DNA of 64,000 nucleotides from Arthrobacter sp. Soc17.1.1.1 (GCF_036867195.1 NZ_JBAJII010000001.1:434001-498000), one strand, 5' to 3'. Shown: positions 7,680 to 16,655, counted from the stretch's first letter. Notes: generated by a model not told the origin, from the sequence alone. Numbers and translations: made by a program.

Positions 7680-9032
7680 ATGGACGGCATGGTGCTCTTC
7701 AAGGCTTCCCCCCGGGACGGGGATCCCGACCGGCCCGCGGCGGCCGCCGGAACGGTCCCGGTCCCGGAGGCCGGCCGCGGCGTCCGCGCCACCTGGCGGT
7801 ACAGCGTCTCGTCGATCGTGGCGTACGTCATCTTCGTCAGCGCGGTGAACGCGCTGTTCATGCTCTCCGGCGGCGACTACGGGCTGCAGCTCCTCGACGT
7901 CGTCCTCATCGCGCTCGCCGTCGTGTCCGTCGCCGCGCTGACCCGCTACTGCTGGTTCTTCCGGACCGGGCTCGGCGGCGGACTGCCGGAGCGGACGTAC
8001 ACGCTCTGGCTCCTGCTCCCGCCCGCCGGCCTGTGGTTCATCGGCCTTCTCCAGTCCCACACCCTCTGGGTCGCCGCCCTGCCGCTCTGGTTCGCAGCGA
8101 ACGCCGTCGCCGTCGTCGTCGACCGGCGCACGCGCTGGTCGATACTGGCCATGGCGTTCGCCGCACTCGTCCTGCACGGGATGCTCGGGGTCCTCCTCGA
8201 TACGCCTGCCGGCGGCCCCGCGGCCGACACCGGGGGCCTGGTCTCACTCGGCGTCTGGGCCCTGATGACGCCCCTGCTGTTCGTGGGCGGTATCTGGTGG
8301 TGGGAGATCGTGCTGCGGCTCGACGACAGCCGCCGGGCCTCCGGCGAGCTCGCGGTCGCGAAGGAGCGGCTGCGCTTCGCGGCCGACCTGCACGACATCC
8401 AGGGGCACCACCTGCAGGTCATCGCGCTCAAGACCGAGCTCGCCGGCCGCCTGCTCGACGTCGATCCCGCGGCTGCACGCGTCCAGATCGACGAGGCCCA
8501 GCAGCTCGCTCGCACCGCGCTCGAGGACACCCGCGCCCTGGTCCACGGATACCGCGCCGTGTCCCTCGCCGCCGAGGCGGCCAACGCGGCCGAAGTGCTC
8601 CGCGCCGCCGGGATCCAGGCCTCCGTGGAGGTGGACGCCGAGGGGCTGCCGTCGGAGGAGCGCACCCTCTTCGGGCGGGTCATGCGGGAGGCGACCACGA
8701 ACATCCTGCGCCACAGCGAAGCCGGCTGCGTGACGTTCCGGCTCGTGCGAAGCGGCCAGGGGCACGTCCTCTCGGTGACGAACGACGGCGCCGGCGCTCC
8801 CGGGCCGCGGACGGTGGGAACCGGGATCGAGGGCCTGCGGAAGCGGTTCGAGGCCATCGGCGGCGCTGTCGATGTCCGGCTCCACGGCGGTCGCTTCGTC
8901 CTGACGGCCACCACGCCGGGAGCCCCGGACACGGCCGCGGCATCACCGGGGACAGCCTCGGACATCACGCCGGGTACCGCCGCGCCGCCCGTCGGGGCGC
9001 CCGCCTCCGCGGCCCCGGGGGAGCGACCGTGA
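7680..9032 (+). CDS. DesK-type sensor histidine kinase (HisKA_3)
   Basis: A protein of about 450 residues. The N-terminal half holds five or six membrane helices (for example IVAYVIFVSAVNALFML). A cytoplasmic linker and dimerisation helix follow, with the phosphoacceptor in FAADLHDIQGHHLQVIALK (His about 238). The N-box REATTNILRH and G-box GTGIEGLRKRFEAIGG show an intact HATPase_c domain. DLHD with a downstream Q-L-x-x-I is the HisKA_3 pattern. The start is uncertain: ATG at 7680 or 7689. No Shine-Dalgarno is visible, and TACGAT at 7676-7681 could be a -10 element giving a leaderless message from 7689. The stop overlaps the response regulator by four bases. Confidence 0.9.
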   Translation: MDGMVLFKASPRDGDPDRPAAAAGTVPVPEAGRGVRATWRYSVSSIVAYVIFVSAVNALFMLSGGDYGLQLLDVVLIALAVVSVAALTRYCWFFRTGLGGGLPERTYTLWLLLPPAGLWFIGLLQSHTLWVAALPLWFAANAVAVVVDRRTRWSILAMAFAALVLHGMLGVLLDTPAGGPAADTGGLVSLGVWALMTPLLFVGGIWWWEIVLRLDDSRRASGELAVAKERLRFAADLHDIQGHHLQVIALKTELAGRLLDVDPAAARVQIDEAQQLARTALEDTRALVHGYRAVSLAAEAANAAEVLRAAGIQASVEVDAEGLPSEERTLFGRVMREATTNILRHSEAGCVTFRLVRSGQGHVLSVTNDGAGAPGPRTVGTGIEGLRKRFEAIGGAVDVRLHGGRFVLTATTPGAPDTAAASPGTASDITPGTAAPPVGAPASAAPGERP

Positions 9033-9631
9033 TCCGCCTGGTCCTGGCCGACGACGAGCACCTGATCCGGGGCGCCCTGGAGGCCCTGCTGGGGCTCGAA
9101 CCCGACCTCGAGATCGTGGCGAGTGCCGACAACGGGACCGACGCGGTGCGGCTCGCGCAGCAGCACTCGCCCGACGTGTGCGTGCTGGACCTCGAGATGC
9201 CCCCGACCGACGGCATCTACGCCGCGGAGGAGATCCTCCGGTCGGTCGCGACACGCGTCGTGATCGTGACCCGCCATGCCCGGCCGGGCGTCCTGCGGCG
9301 CGCGCTGGCCAGCAGGGTGTCCGGCTTCGTCCCGAAGTCCACGCCCGCGGACAAGCTCGCGGACGTCATCCGGGACGTCGCGGCAGGCCGCCGGTACGTG
9401 GACCCGGACATCGCGGCGAGCGCCCTGACGGGTGAGTCCTGTCCGCTGACCGTCCGGGAGCTCGACGTCCTGCGGCACGGCCGGCAGGGCGCGAGCGTGC
9501 AGGCGATCGCGCGCGAACTGCACCTGGCGCCGGGAACCGTGCGGAACTACGTATCCTCCGCGATGGCGAAGCTCGACGCGCCGTCGCGCCACGAGGCCGC
9601 TGCCCGTGCATGGGAACAAGGCTGGATCTGA
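9029..9631 (+). CDS. LuxR/NarL-family response regulator
   Basis: A 200-residue regulator with a receiver domain: acidic pocket ADDEH at residues 8-12, phosphoacceptor Asp54 in VLDLEMP, and the conserved Lys in GFVPKST. It ends in a LuxR-type helix-turn-helix (SCPLTVRELDVLRHGRQG, then IARELHLAPGTVRNYVSSAM). The GTG start overlaps the kinase stop as GTGA, so the pair is coupled. By analogy with DesR-type systems it should bind the dyad at 7652-7675 and control the divergent exporter. Confidence 0.93.
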   Translation: MIRLVLADDEHLIRGALEALLGLEPDLEIVASADNGTDAVRLAQQHSPDVCVLDLEMPPTDGIYAAEEILRSVATRVVIVTRHARPGVLRRALASRVSGFVPKSTPADKLADVIRDVAAGRRYVDPDIAASALTGESCPLTVRELDVLRHGRQGASVQAIARELHLAPGTVRNYVSSAMAKLDAPSRHEAAARAWEQGWI

Positions 9632-9668
9632 CGTGCCCGCTCCCGAGCGGTTGTGGGAGCATTGCGTC

Positions 9669-10280
9669 ATGACTGAACAGCAGCCTGCCGGCCCCGTCAT
9701 TCCTCTCCCCGGCGCGCAGGACACCCAGCGGCCCGGCGGACCCGTGACGCCCGGCGGACCCGCGGTGCCCGCCCCGGACAACCGTCCCGCCAAGCTCGCG
9801 GAGCTCGTGGACGAGCCGGCGAAGGTCATGCGGATCGGCACCATGCTCAAACAGCTGCTGGAGGAGGTCCGGTCCGCCCCGCTCGACGACGCCGGCCGCA
9901 GCCGCCTCGCCTCCATCCACGAGCGCTCGGTCCGGGAGCTCGAGGACGGCCTCGCCCCCGAACTGGTCGAGGAACTGCGCCGCATCAACCTGCCGTTCGA
10001 CCGCGACGCCGTGCCCACGGACGCGGAACTGCGCGTGGCGCAGGCGCAGCTCGTGGGCTGGCTCGAGGGTCTCTTCCACGGTATCCAGACAGCGCTGGCG
10101 GCCCAGCAGATGGCGAACCAGCAGCTCGCCGCCCGCCTCCAGCTCCGCGAACTCCCGCCCGGCACGGTGATCGCGCCCGGCGTGGTGGTCGGCGAGGACG
10201 GCGAGCCCCGGCGCATCCCGCCTGCACGCAGCGCCCAGGCGTCCCCCGCGGACACCCACGGGCCCGGCCAGTACCTGTAG
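9669..10280 (+). CDS. bpa: Bacterial proteasome activator (Bpa/PafE-like, DUF2587)
   Basis: A 203-residue protein. A disordered Pro-rich N-terminus (about 45 residues) precedes the conserved helical core with PAKVMRIGTMLKQLLEEV, RELEDGLAPELVEELRR and LRVAQAQLVGWLEGLFHGIQ. The C-terminus is HGPGQYL. In known Bpa proteins the terminal GQYL docks into the 20S proteasome alpha-ring and opens the gate without ATP. The intact tail and full-length core indicate a functional copy. The ATG at 9669 starts 37 bases after the response regulator stop. No proteasome genes are in the window. Confidence 0.92.
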   Translation: MTEQQPAGPVIPLPGAQDTQRPGGPVTPGGPAVPAPDNRPAKLAELVDEPAKVMRIGTMLKQLLEEVRSAPLDDAGRSRLASIHERSVRELEDGLAPELVEELRRINLPFDRDAVPTDAELRVAQAQLVGWLEGLFHGIQTALAAQQMANQQLAARLQLRELPPGTVIAPGVVVGEDGEPRRIPPARSAQASPADTHGPGQYL

Positions 10281-10287
10281 GGCGTCC

Positions 10288-10776
10288 GTGGCCTTCTTCG
10301 CGGCCGCGCGGCAGGGACGGAAGGACGACGCCGAGCTGGGCACCGGGGTGTGGCGGCGTGCGCACGACCGCTTCCGCCGCGGACTCGACCGCTACCACCA
10401 GATCCTCGAGGGCATCGACGACGACGACGTCTACAACGAACTCGTCGGCATCGCCAACGATCTCAGCGAGATGCTCCCGCGCGTCCGGGAGGTCTGCGTG
10501 CGAGCCCAGGCGTCCTCGCCGAGTACGGGGCTCGACATCCCCGGGGCACTCATGCAGGTGCACCGTGCGCTGTCGCGCGCGGGCAACACGCTCGCCACCA
10601 CGGCCGAGGCCGCGGCGATGGCGAGGCTCGACGGCGAGCGGTGGGGTATCGCGTCCTCCGGTCTCGACAATGTGCGTCGCCGGGCACAGCTCGTGGCGGA
10701 GGACGTCGAGGAGGCGGAGCGGGCCATGCCGGACGCCGGCCAGCGCACCGGCCGGCGCCCCGTCGGTCATCAGTAG
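10288..10776 (+). CDS. Hypothetical helical protein downstream of bpa (162 aa)
   Basis: A cytoplasmic, probably all-helical protein without signal peptide or membrane segment. It contains RRAHDRFRRGLDRYHQILEG, a DDDDVYNELVGIANDLSEML segment and a basic C-terminus. The layout suggests a conserved actinobacterial protein of unknown function. The GTG at 10288 lies only seven bases after the bpa stop, so the two are likely co-transcribed. The 3' end overlaps the convergent gene by seven bases. Confidence 0.6.
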   Translation: MAFFAAARQGRKDDAELGTGVWRRAHDRFRRGLDRYHQILEGIDDDDVYNELVGIANDLSEMLPRVREVCVRAQASSPSTGLDIPGALMQVHRALSRAGNTLATTAEAAAMARLDGERWGIASSGLDNVRRRAQLVAEDVEEAERAMPDAGQRTGRRPVGHQ

Positions 10777-12338
10777 GACAGCAGGGTGCTTCCCGGGTCG
10801 ACGGCGATGTCCCACATCTCGACCTCCCGCCCGCCGCACATCCCCCGGACACCCGTCGGCACGCCGCGGATGAACGGCGTCGACCGGTTCTCGTCCACGT
10901 ACGGGTAGCCGCGTTCGTTCAGGACGGTGAGGACGCGGAGGCCGCCTGCGGGATCGTCGTCGGAGACCGACCGCCGCTCGTAGGCGGTGAAGCCCTCCGG
11001 CCAGCGCAGCAGGATCGCGTGGCCGTCGAACGAGAAGAGCACGCACGCCTGCCCGTCCTCGGCATGCATGCGGAACGTGCCGAGGAGGGTTCCCGGCATG
11101 TCCTGCGGATCGTGGCCCTCCGGTGGCCGGATCCCCACGACGGCCGCGGGGTCCAGCGCCCCGGGAGGCTCGCCGCTCGTCCCGAGCAGGAGCTCCTCCT
11201 CGGGCAGGGCCCGGATGGCGTCGCGCAGCCCGTCCGGGAGGGGAGCGGGTTCACCGTCGCTCGTCGCGGCCTCCGGCGCCCTGCGGTCCACGAGGGTCAG
11301 GACGGAGCCCTCGCCCTCGATCGGCGTGAGGACGCCGTGCTCGCCGTGGTCGAGGAACATGAGCTGGTTGGGCGGGAAGAAGCTGCGGCTGTAGGTGCGC
11401 TCGAGCGTGCTCCGTCCCGTGACGTCGACCGTGAGGACCCTGCGCCTCTCATCGCCCTTCAGCAGCTGCACCACCGTGGCCCCCCGCAGGATCCGCACCT
11501 CGCCGTCGATCACGGTCGGCTGGACGTTCGCGGCGGCCACCACCACCACGACGTCCGCGAGGTCGTAGAGACGGGCCGTCTCCTCGGCGGGGCCGGTGGC
11601 CCGGCGGGGGAGGAGGGCCGTGCTCAGGGCCGCGACGATCAGGAGGAGGCAGGCGGCACCGACCACCACCTGGATCCTCCGGTTCCGGGACCCGTTGTCG
11701 TCGGACGGAGGGGGCTCGTGCTGCGCCGGTGGTGTGGGGGTGGTGGTACGGTCCTCCGCCGGCGGGGCGGTCGTCGCCGGCGCCCGGTCGGGGAGCGCAC
11801 CGCGGCTGCGCCGGAGGTCCTCCTCGCGGACGGCCCGGGCCGGATCAGCGTCCGCCAGGAGCGCGGCGAGGGCGACGACGGATCCCCCCGCGGACTCCAC
11901 CCGGCGGGCGCATGCGGCCTCGATGTCGCGCAGCCTCCCGGCGTCCTCGCCCGAGGCCCTCGCGGCGGCCTCGACGTCCAGCCTGTCCCAATGGTGCAGG
12001 AGGAGGAACTCGCGCTCACCGGCAGCGAGGGCGGCGAGGGCCGCCTGCAGGTCATCGGCCTCCACGCGGGGCGGGAGAGCCGGCGGGAGGTAGCGCTCGA
12101 GGGCTGCCCGGGCCGCGGCGACCAGGAGGACTGCGGCCTCTTCGGCGCCTGGAGCGCCCTGGCCGGCTTCAGCAGCCTGGCCGGCTTCGGCAGGAAGACC
12201 GGCTCGATGCGCGTCGACGGCCTCCACCGCCTCGAGCGCGGCCGCCGCGGCGAGCCGTGCGGACCAGGAACGGCGGTAGGCGTACCGGTAGGCGTCGTCA
12301 TGGAGGGTGATCCGCACCGGATCGTCAGCAGCACTCAT
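10770..12338 (-). CDS. Membrane protein with a sigma-factor-like N-terminal region
   Basis: A 522-residue protein with four parts. Residues 1-50 contain AYRYAYRRSWSARL. Residues about 85-160 resemble sigma-70 region 4, with LAALAAGEREFLLLHHWDRLDVEAAARASGEDAGRLRDIE read in pieces. A Pro/Thr-rich linker precedes one transmembrane helix (VVVGAACLLLIVAALSTALL, about residues 225-245). The rest, about 275 residues, would be outside the membrane and ends GSTLLSY. The ATG at 12338 is preferred over 12353 because GGAGGT lies five bases upstream of it. Function unknown; possibly a membrane-tethered regulator. Confidence 0.6.
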   Translation of the reverse strand: MSAADDPVRITLHDDAYRYAYRRSWSARLAAAAALEAVEAVDAHRAGLPAEAGQAAEAGQGAPGAEEAAVLLVAAARAALERYLPPALPPRVEADDLQAALAALAAGEREFLLLHHWDRLDVEAAARASGEDAGRLRDIEAACARRVESAGGSVVALAALLADADPARAVREEDLRRSRGALPDRAPATTAPPAEDRTTTPTPPAQHEPPPSDDNGSRNRRIQVVVGAACLLLIVAALSTALLPRRATGPAEETARLYDLADVVVVVAAANVQPTVIDGEVRILRGATVVQLLKGDERRRVLTVDVTGRSTLERTYSRSFFPPNQLMFLDHGEHGVLTPIEGEGSVLTLVDRRAPEAATSDGEPAPLPDGLRDAIRALPEEELLLGTSGEPPGALDPAAVVGIRPPEGHDPQDMPGTLLGTFRMHAEDGQACVLFSFDGHAILLRWPEGFTAYERRSVSDDDPAGGLRVLTVLNERGYPYVDENRSTPFIRGVPTGVRGMCGGREVEMWDIAVDPGSTLLSY

Positions 12339-12459
12339 CCATACCTCCGTCATCGCAGGCTGGTCCGCGTGGCTCGGCTCCGGGGAGCGAATACCTCGCG
12401 GGCTGATAGTTGTCGGTGGAAACAGAAATAAATGAAAGGGCGCGTTGGTTCCCGCCTAT

Positions 12460-13299
12460 ATGACTACATCACCAAACCTTACGTTCAATGACGGCCTCAC
12501 GATCCCCCAGCTCGGGTACGGCGTGTGGCAGGTCGAGGACAAGGTCGCCGAGGAGGTCGTGGGCAAGGCCTTCAAGGCCGGCTACCGCCACATCGACACC
12601 GCCAAGATCTACGGGAACGAAGCAGGCGTCGGCCGGGCGATCGCCTCGTCGGGCCTGAGCCCCGAGGAAATGTTCATCACGACCAAGCTGTGGAACGCCG
12701 ACCAGGGCTACGAGAGCACGCTGAAGGCGTTCGACGAGTCCATGGAGCGCCTCGGCCTCGAGACGCTCGACCTCTACCTCATCCACTGGCTGCAGCCCAA
12801 GCAGGGCAAGTACGTGGACACCTGGAAGGCGTTCATCGAACTGCAGAAGCAGGGCCGCGTGAAGAGCATCGGTGTCTCGAACTTCACCATCGAGGCGCTC
12901 ACCGAGATCATCGACGAGACCGGCGTGGTGCCCGTCATCAACCAAGTGGAGACCCACCCGTACCTGAACCAGGCCGAGCTGCGTGCCTTCGAGGCCGAGA
13001 AGGGCATCCTGCACGAGTCGTGGTCGCCCATCGGCTCCGGCAAGGGACTGCTCGACGACGCCGTGCTGCAGGACATCGCACAGAAGCGCAACGCGACGCC
13101 CGCCCAGGTGGTCCTCGCCTGGCACCTCGCGCTCGGCAACGTGGTCATCCCCAAGTCCGTCACCGAGTCCCGCATCATCGAGAACTGGGAGTCGCTCGAC
13201 GTGAAGCTCGAGGACGAGGACATCGAGGCCATCAACGGCCTCGACAAGGGTGCAGCAGGCCGTATCGGCGCCGATCCGGCGACCTCGGACTTCGCCTAG
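12460..13299 (+). CDS. Aldo/keto reductase (AKR5-like)
   Basis: A 279-residue NADPH-dependent oxidoreductase with the complete catalytic tetrad: Asp46 and Tyr51 in HIDTAKIYGNE, Lys76 in TTKLWN and His109 in LYLIHW. Cofactor-binding segments NQVETHPYLNQ and IPKSVTESRIIENWES are present. Closest in layout to 2,5-diketo-D-gluconate reductase-type enzymes. The substrate is not predictable. The ATG at 12460 lacks a close Shine-Dalgarno; GAAAGGG lies about 20 bases upstream. A strong hairpin separates it from the flagellar genes. Confidence 0.92.
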   Translation: MTTSPNLTFNDGLTIPQLGYGVWQVEDKVAEEVVGKAFKAGYRHIDTAKIYGNEAGVGRAIASSGLSPEEMFITTKLWNADQGYESTLKAFDESMERLGLETLDLYLIHWLQPKQGKYVDTWKAFIELQKQGRVKSIGVSNFTIEALTEIIDETGVVPVINQVETHPYLNQAELRAFEAEKGILHESWSPIGSGKGLLDDAVLQDIAQKRNATPAQVVLAWHLALGNVVIPKSVTESRIIENWESLDVKLEDEDIEAINGLDKGAAGRIGADPATSDFA

Positions 13300-13382
13300 C
13301 CCCTGCCGGCCCGTACACCGCAGTTCCTCCCGACGTCACGGGGGTTGCCTGACGGCGGGATCCCGCTGCAGCGCAACCGATG

Positions 13383-13423
13383 ACGACAGGAGCCGCCCGG
13401 CATCGCCGGGCGGCTCCTGTCGT
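13383..13423. terminator. Terminator between the aldo/keto reductase and fliW
   Basis: Perfect 18-bp arms (13383-13400 and 13406-13423) enclose the loop CATCG, between two convergent genes. On the plus strand it is followed by TCCTGCTCCTGT. It probably works in both directions. Confidence 0.82.
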
Positions 13424-13451
13424 TCCTGCTCCTGTCGTTCCTGCCCTGGCC

Positions 13452-13823
13452 TCAGGCGGCCTGGGCCAGCGTGGCCTTCAGTGGATAGTCCGCCCCGTCC
13501 AGGATCAGCTGGGCGCAGCGCCCGGTCGAGGGATCCAGGACGATCGGCGCGGCGAGATTGACGGTGGTGCCCCCGGTCCCCGGGTTGGCGACGACGAACA
13601 GGTGTGCCTCCGGCACGTCGGATCCGAGTACGTCGCGCTGCGCGTCGGAGAAGCGCGGGCTGTAGTGCGGCACGTAGGTGGCGGCGTCGAGGAGGAACAG
13701 GCGCACGCTCGGCTCGTCCGCTGCGGTGAGCGTGAACAGCCCGTCCGCGCCCGGCACCTGCTCGAGGTCGAAGCGGGTGAGGGGAGCGAGGCCCGGGGGA
13801 GGGGTGACGAAGGCGGCCCTCAT
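13452..13823 (-). CDS. fliW: Flagellar assembly factor FliW
   Basis: A 123-residue protein matching FliW: FVTPPPGLAPLTRFDL near the N-terminus, VRLFLLDAATYVPHYSP in the middle and VNLAAPIVLDPSTGRCAQLIL near the C-terminus. Known FliW binds flagellin and also CsrA, sequestering CsrA when flagellin is exported. Its start overlaps the end of flgL by four bases, in the flgN-flgK-flgL-fliW operon. The presence of csrA at 46300 and of a CsrA-site-like flagellin leader gives this protein a clear regulatory role here. Confidence 0.93.
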   Translation of the reverse strand: MRAAFVTPPPGLAPLTRFDLEQVPGADGLFTLTAADEPSVRLFLLDAATYVPHYSPRFSDAQRDVLGSDVPEAHLFVVANPGTGGTTVNLAAPIVLDPSTGRCAQLILDGADYPLKATLAQAA

Positions 13824-14695
13824 CGGAGGAAGTCCATCAGCGAGGGCTGCAGGACGCGGGCCGAGACGGCGAGGGCGCCCTGGTAGGCGGTCTCCTGGAG
13901 CTTGAGGTCCAGGATGATGGACGCGAGGTCGACGTCTTCCACGGCGGCGCGTTCTCCTTCGAGAGCCAGCGAGGCATCGGCGACGGTGTCCTTGGCGCCC
14001 AGCAGGCGTGCGTGGCGCGTGCCGATCTCACTGCGGTGGGCGGTGAGGTCCTGGATGCGCTGCTGCAGCGGTGCGAGGTGCACGGACACGTCCTTGCCGG
14101 CCCGCAGGTCCGCGGCGATGGTGTCCAGCAGGGCGAAGGCGGAGCCGGGACCGCTACCGAAGACGGCGGCGCCGTCGGCGTCGACACGGATGGTCTCGTG
14201 CGGGCCGACGCGGCGCTCCACGGTCCCGCCGGCCGGGAACGTGAGATCCGGAGCGACGGCGGCGGGGGCGTCGGAGTTCCCAGCGAACAGGAAGCGGCCC
14301 CCATAGGTCGCGTTGGCCTGCGACACGAGCTCGGTGCGCAGCGACTCGATGCCCAGTGCCAGCGCCTCGCGGCCGGTGGGCGGCAGGGACGAGTTGGAGC
14401 CCTGCAGCGTCAGGTCGTTCGCGGTGTCGAGGGCCCGCTTCGACATCGTCATCGCGTTGTCGAGCTGTGCCAGCCACCCTTCTCCGTCGGCGATGTTCCG
14501 GCCGTACTGCTGGTTGGCACCGATCTCGGTGCGGACGCGCAGGGCTTCGGCCGCAGCGGCCGGGTCGTCCGAGGGGCGGCGGATGGCCTTCTGGCTGGAC
14601 GCCTTCTCCTGCAGGTCCGCGAGGCGGGCGAGGTTCACCTGCAGGGAGCGCTGGGCCCCGTGCAGCATGGTCTGGTTGGTGACGCGGGTGATCAT
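13820..14695 (-). CDS. flgL: Flagellar hook-filament junction protein FlgL
   Basis: A 291-residue flagellin-like protein. The N-terminus ITRVTNQTMLHGAQRSLQVN and RRPSDDPAAAAEALRVR show the conserved D0/D1 pattern, and the C-terminal DLASIILDLKLQETAYQGAL matches the FlgL end. It forms the second junction zone between hook and filament and is exported through the flagellar system. It lies nine bases after flgK and overlaps fliW. Confidence 0.95.
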   Translation of the reverse strand: MITRVTNQTMLHGAQRSLQVNLARLADLQEKASSQKAIRRPSDDPAAAAEALRVRTEIGANQQYGRNIADGEGWLAQLDNAMTMSKRALDTANDLTLQGSNSSLPPTGREALALGIESLRTELVSQANATYGGRFLFAGNSDAPAAVAPDLTFPAGGTVERRVGPHETIRVDADGAAVFGSGPGSAFALLDTIAADLRAGKDVSVHLAPLQQRIQDLTAHRSEIGTRHARLLGAKDTVADASLALEGERAAVEDVDLASIILDLKLQETAYQGALAVSARVLQPSLMDFLR

Positions 14696-14704
14696 GGTGC
14701 CTTC

Positions 14705-16090
14705 CTACCGTCCTACGATTCCCATGCGGTTGATCAGGACGTCGAGCATCTCGTCGACGGCCGTCATCACGCGCGCGGCGCCCTGGTAGGCGTGCTGGTA
14801 CTCCAGCAGGTTGACCTGTTCCTCGTCCATGCTCACCGAGGTGGCGCCGAGTTGCTGCTGCATCGCTGTGGTGGCCGACACCTCCGCGAGGGCGTTGCCC
14901 TGCAGTTCGGCGCGTGCTGCGGCACCGAGATCCGTGACGAAGGCCGACCACGCGGCGTCGGGGGACCGCGTGCCGGTGCCCAGCCCGGAGATCGCGTCCG
15001 CCACCGAGCCGTCGAAGGCGCCCGCGCCGGGAGCGCCGGCCGCGAAGTCCTCGCGGCGCGTCGGCACGACGGCGAGTGAGGCTGCGGCCCGCCCCGGCTG
15101 GTACGCGAAGAACGGTCCCTTGCCCGCGTCGGCATGCAGCGCGTTCACCTGGTCGGCGAGATTCGCGGCGAAGGCGTCGTATCCGGCGGCGGCCTGCGCG
15201 AGGGCACCGCCCTCGTCGGCGGGGGCGAGGAGCGAGAGCGTCGCTGCGAGTTCGCCGCTCTCCACGCCCGCGGAGGCGCCGGGCCGGTGCGTCCATTCGA
15301 CCCGGACCTCACCGGCGCCGTCGAGCTGGAGGGGGCCGGTGACCTGCAGGGCGCGTGCAGTGGTGCCCGCGACGAGCGGGTTGCCGGCCAGCAGGACGTC
15401 CGCGGTACCGTCCGGATTGTCGCGCACGGTGGCCCCGGTCAGGCCGGCGAGCGTCGCCGCCAGTGTGGTGCGGCGGTCGACGAGCTCGTTGGCCGGGGCA
15501 CCCGAGGCGACACTGGAGCGGATCTGCCGGTTGAGGTCGGCGACCTGCGCGGCGGCGTCGTTCACCTCCGTGACGAGTCCGGCGGCGGAGGACCGGGTCG
15601 AAGCCCACTGCGTCTGCACCTCGCGGTAGCCCGCCGCGGTGCGTGAGGTGAGCTGCCCGGCCGCGGCGAGGAGCGCGGACGCCGGGGCGTCCTTGTCGGG
15701 CTGGTTCGACAGGCCCTGCCAGCCCGCCCAGAACTTCTGGAGGGAGTCGGAGACACCGTTGGTGCCGGGCTCCTTCAGCCCGTCCTCGAGTGCCGAGTAC
15801 GCCTGGGCACGCACGGCGGTGTACCCGGCGGCACCGGCCGTGATACGGACCCGCGCCTCGAGGTGGGTGTCACCGAGGCGGGCGATGCCCTGGGCGAGCA
15901 CGCCCTCACCCGCGCGGGTGCCGGTGCTGAAGAGCGTGGGCCGGACCGGCGCGGCCGCGGATGTCTCGAGCCGCTGGCGCGTGTACCCCTGGGTGGTCGC
16001 GTTGGCGATGTTCTGCCCGGTCACGTCGAGGCCCGCGCGCGCGGCGGCGAGGCCGGAGTAGGCCGTGGTGAGTCCGCTGAAGGTGCTCAT
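14705..16090 (-). CDS. flgK: Flagellar hook-associated protein FlgK
   Basis: A 461-residue protein beginning STFSGLTTAYSGLAAARAGL and DVTGQNIANATTQGYTRQR, the axial-protein family signature. It ends with EEQVNLLEYQHAYQGAAR and a MLDVLINRMG tail, the typical FlgK C-terminus. The central region is divergent. It is the first hook-filament junction protein. The gene lies eight bases after flgN, its usual chaperone gene. Confidence 0.96.
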   Translation of the reverse strand: MSTFSGLTTAYSGLAAARAGLDVTGQNIANATTQGYTRQRLETSAAAPVRPTLFSTGTRAGEGVLAQGIARLGDTHLEARVRITAGAAGYTAVRAQAYSALEDGLKEPGTNGVSDSLQKFWAGWQGLSNQPDKDAPASALLAAAGQLTSRTAAGYREVQTQWASTRSSAAGLVTEVNDAAAQVADLNRQIRSSVASGAPANELVDRRTTLAATLAGLTGATVRDNPDGTADVLLAGNPLVAGTTARALQVTGPLQLDGAGEVRVEWTHRPGASAGVESGELAATLSLLAPADEGGALAQAAAGYDAFAANLADQVNALHADAGKGPFFAYQPGRAAASLAVVPTRREDFAAGAPGAGAFDGSVADAISGLGTGTRSPDAAWSAFVTDLGAAARAELQGNALAEVSATTAMQQQLGATSVSMDEEQVNLLEYQHAYQGAARVMTAVDEMLDVLINRMGIVGR

Positions 16091-16097
16091 TGTTCCG

Positions 16098-16583
16098 CTA
16101 CAGATCCTTGTTGAGGAGGGTCGGTTGGCCGTGACCCTGCAGGGCGGCGCCGTCGGCGGCGTAGGTGCCCGCCCCCGTGCCGATGCCCGCGAGGGTCTCC
16201 TGGGTCGACCGGCTGGCCGCTCTCAGGAACTGCTGATTGGTATCGCGCAGCGCGGCGATCTGGGCGACCAGCGCCGTCATGGCCTGGAGATGCGAGGAGA
16301 GCAGTTCCTGCCAGGGTCCGTCGGGGGCCGCCGCTGCCAGTTCACGCAGGGTCGCGCCGTCGTCGATCCCCCAGGCGCCCGCCACCCCGGAGGCGTGCAC
16401 GGCGCGGGCGAGGCCGGTCTCGCGTAGCCGTTCGAGGACCTGCTCCACCTCCCGGGTGGCGTGGTGCAGCCAGCGGGTCTTGCCGGAGGTGAGCAGCAGC
16501 TGCTCCTCCTCGAGCTTGAAGACGAGGAGTTCGAGCAGTTCACGCTCCTGCCAGAGCAGGGCGGACAGATCCTGTGTGCTCAC
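16098..16583 (-). CDS. flgN: FlgN-type flagellar export chaperone
   Basis: A 161-residue helical protein: STQDLSALLWQERELLELLV and EEEQLLLTSGKTRWLHHATREVE fit the FlgN fold, with a flexible C-terminus. FlgN-type chaperones hold FlgK and FlgL before export, and both are encoded directly downstream. GTG at 16583 is chosen because AGGAGG lies about seven bases upstream; the in-frame ATG at 16613 would place that element inside the coding region. A sigma-28-like promoter is 47 bases upstream. Confidence 0.85.
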   Translation of the reverse strand: MSTQDLSALLWQERELLELLVFKLEEEQLLLTSGKTRWLHHATREVEQVLERLRETGLARAVHASGVAGAWGIDDGATLRELAAAAPDGPWQELLSSHLQAMTALVAQIAALRDTNQQFLRAASRSTQETLAGIGTGAGTYAADGAALQGHGQPTLLNKDL

Positions 16584-16629
16584 GGTGTCCCTCCTCTCCG
16601 GCGCCACCGTCATGTGGAACCGGGAGAAC

Positions 16630-16655
16630 TATCGGCAGCGGGTGCCCGGTCGTAA
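16630..16655 (-). promoter_or_regulatory. Sigma-28-like promoter for flgN-flgK-flgL-fliW
   Basis: On the minus strand, TTAC (16655-16652) is separated by 16 bases from CCGATA (16635-16630), followed by GTT. The layout matches the FliA/sigma-28 consensus TAAA-N15-GCCGATAA and is shared with three other flagellar operons in this window. Confidence 0.7.
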
